Below, piece by piece: positions 63,103 through 64,000 of a DNA stretch of 64,000 nucleotides. Numbering within the stretch: the first letter of the stretch is position 1; every line of letters starts with the position of its first letter. The position numbers and the translations under genes are program-made. Source of the DNA: Phenylobacterium haematophilum (GTDB lineage Bacteria; Pseudomonadota; Alphaproteobacteria; Caulobacterales; Caulobacteraceae); contig NZ_JACIDK010000006.1 in the NCBI RefSeq assembly GCF_014196295.1, positions 1-64,000 on the forward strand. The letters are read 5' to 3'. The notes beneath the pieces were generated by a model. That model saw only the letters and a program-made list of their open reading frames with translations, made no database searches and was not told where the DNA came from.

Positions 63103-64000
63103 TCAGGGCCTGGCGACCAGGCCCGCGTAGAGGCCCGGGTCGCCGTCGATCCGCCGGGGGTCGGCGGCGAAGGCGTCGAACAGGGTGAGCCAGCGCGCCA
63201 TCTCCGGGCGCGGCTCCGCGCCGGCGGCGGCGACCGCCGACTGCCAGCGCAGGAGGCTCTCCGGCGCCAGGGCGATGATGGCGTCGATCTCCTCGGCCTG
63301 GAGGAGACGCTCCTGCCGGATGAACGCCGTCATCGACCCGGGCCGGGGGGTGGCGCCCCGCGCGCCCTTGACCGACTTTCGCCACAGGCCGTCGACGGTG
63401 CGTAGCCGCGGCGCGGCGCGGGCCTCGATCAGGACGATCTGGCGGAGCAGCGCGCGGGGAAGGGCGCGGATCTCCTCCGGGCGAGCGGCAGTGCAGAAGA
63501 AGCACGCGCTCTTGGGCGGCACCGGCAGGCCGGCGGCGGCGATCCGCCGGGCGCAGTCCGCCCGCGTCCAGCCCCACTCGCGCAGGGGGTAGCGATGTTC
63601 GTAGAGCGGATCGTCCAGATCCTGGACCGCCCGGTAGCGGCGCTCGTCGGCGGGACTGGCGTCATAGCCGATCAGCTTGATCACCTTGCGCCCGGCGGCC
63701 CAGGCGGCGATCGCCGGCGGCCAGGCCTTGGCCCAGGCATGCTGGGGCGCCGCCTTCCACTTCTGGCTGCAGGTGCCGCGGCCGAAGGCGATCCCGGGCA
63801 GGGTGCCGTTGGTCAGCAGGTTCTCGGTCAGAGTCCGATAGGCCGGCCAGTTCTTGAAGTTCTTCGGGACGTAGCGGACGATTTCCGAAGGGACGCCGCG
63901 TTCGGCCAGCCAAGCCTGGAAAATGGGGATGAAAGCCACGGTCTCGGGCTTCTCCGGGACCTCGGCGAGCAGGACCTGATCGACGGGCTCGCCCCGTTCG
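63103..64000 (-). CDS. Second PP-loop/PAPS-reductase-like protein, 5' end beyond the window
   Basis: The frame is open to the right edge (ERGEPVDQVLLAEVPEKPET before VAFIPIFQAWLAERG), so the PP-loop itself lies outside. The visible part has YVPKNFKNWPAYRTLTENLL, IAFGRGTCSQKWKAAPQ, KVIKLIGYDASPADERRYRA, YPLREWGWTRADCARRIAAA and KSACFFCTAARP, the Cys/His pattern of phage and plasmid PAPS-reductase-like proteins. It probably acts with the PP-loop gene downstream. Confidence 0.78.
   Translation of the reverse strand, partial: ERGEPVDQVLLAEVPEKPETVAFIPIFQAWLAERGVPSEIVRYVPKNFKNWPAYRTLTENLLTNGTLPGIAFGRGTCSQKWKAAPQHAWAKAWPPAIAAWAAGRKVIKLIGYDASPADERRYRAVQDLDDPLYEHRYPLREWGWTRADCARRIAAAGLPVPPKSACFFCTAARPEEIRALPRALLRQIVLIEARAAPRLRTVDGLWRKSVKGARGATPRPGSMTAFIRQERLLQAEEIDAIIALAPESLLRWQSAVAAAGAEPRPEMARWLTLFDAFAADPRRIDGDPGLYAGLVARP

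Overview
This GC-rich window looks like part of a large plasmid, or a plasmid-derived element, from an alphaproteobacterium, most likely of the Caulobacterales. The evidence for that host is a lone flgC preceded by a perfect CtrA full site (TTAA-N7-TTAA), a GcrA-family cell-cycle regulator on the element, and MerR/RcnR-type metal regulation typical of alphaproteobacterial islands. The plasmid character rests on a RepA-type (RPA) initiator with four iterons of about 22-23 bp at its 3' end, ParA and ParB, a MobA/MobL-type relaxase, a VirD4-like coupling protein, a TrbB ATPase, a TraF-type peptidase and AbiE toxin-antitoxin genes. No rRNA, tRNA, CRISPR array or intact transposase was seen.

Left part (about 0.4-17.7 kb) is a copper/silver island: cusC, a coupled 37-codon ORF, a cusB-cusF fusion and cusA; a DUF411 Tat lipoprotein; a copA (multicopper oxidase)-copB pair; a Csp-like four-helix copper-binding protein; copZ; a CusF-like protein; a copA P-type ATPase-cueR operon ending in a frameshifted YtkA/FixH-like gene; and a DUF305 protein. 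copZ and the ATPase operon both have promoters with the 19-bp spacer typical of CueR control. A CnrY/CnrX/CnrH-like anti-sigma, periplasmic sensor and ECF sigma set follows, then an HhH plus PD-(D/E)XK-like nuclease, a SnoaL-like gene with a nonsense mutation, flgC and an unknown gene.

Middle part (21.6-37.2 kb), mostly on the minus strand, is a nickel/cobalt/zinc/cadmium island: a His-rich P-type ATPase under an RcnR-like repressor with the H-C-H-H Ni/Co ligand set, an NreB-like MFS exporter, and a long czcI-C-B-A / hupE / anchor-protein / SRPBCC / lipoprotein operon. Next come a single-domain response regulator, two divergent XRE regulators around an 18-bp palindrome, and a prolipoprotein diacylglyceryl transferase (lgt).

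Right part (37.4-64 kb) is the plasmid backbone. The transfer genes are relaxase, traG and trbB, cut off after trbB with no trbC onward, plus a divergent traD-like gene, a cell-wall hydrolase and a TraF peptidase. Then come an orphan AbiEi, parB, parA, rep and an AbiEi/AbiEii pair. From 50.9 kb to the right edge all genes are on the minus strand: ssb, a DUF2493 protein, a frameshifted DpdA/Tgt-like gene, gcrA, ardB-like antirestriction, radC, a cytosine-C5 methyltransferase, DUF4326, several unknowns and two PP-loop (PAPS-reductase family) proteins. This resembles a conjugative leading region. Many of its small transcription units start with a recurring GC-hairpin/AGGAAGGGACC leader, the most novel-looking feature here and a candidate Frpo-like single-strand promoter family or structured RNA leader.
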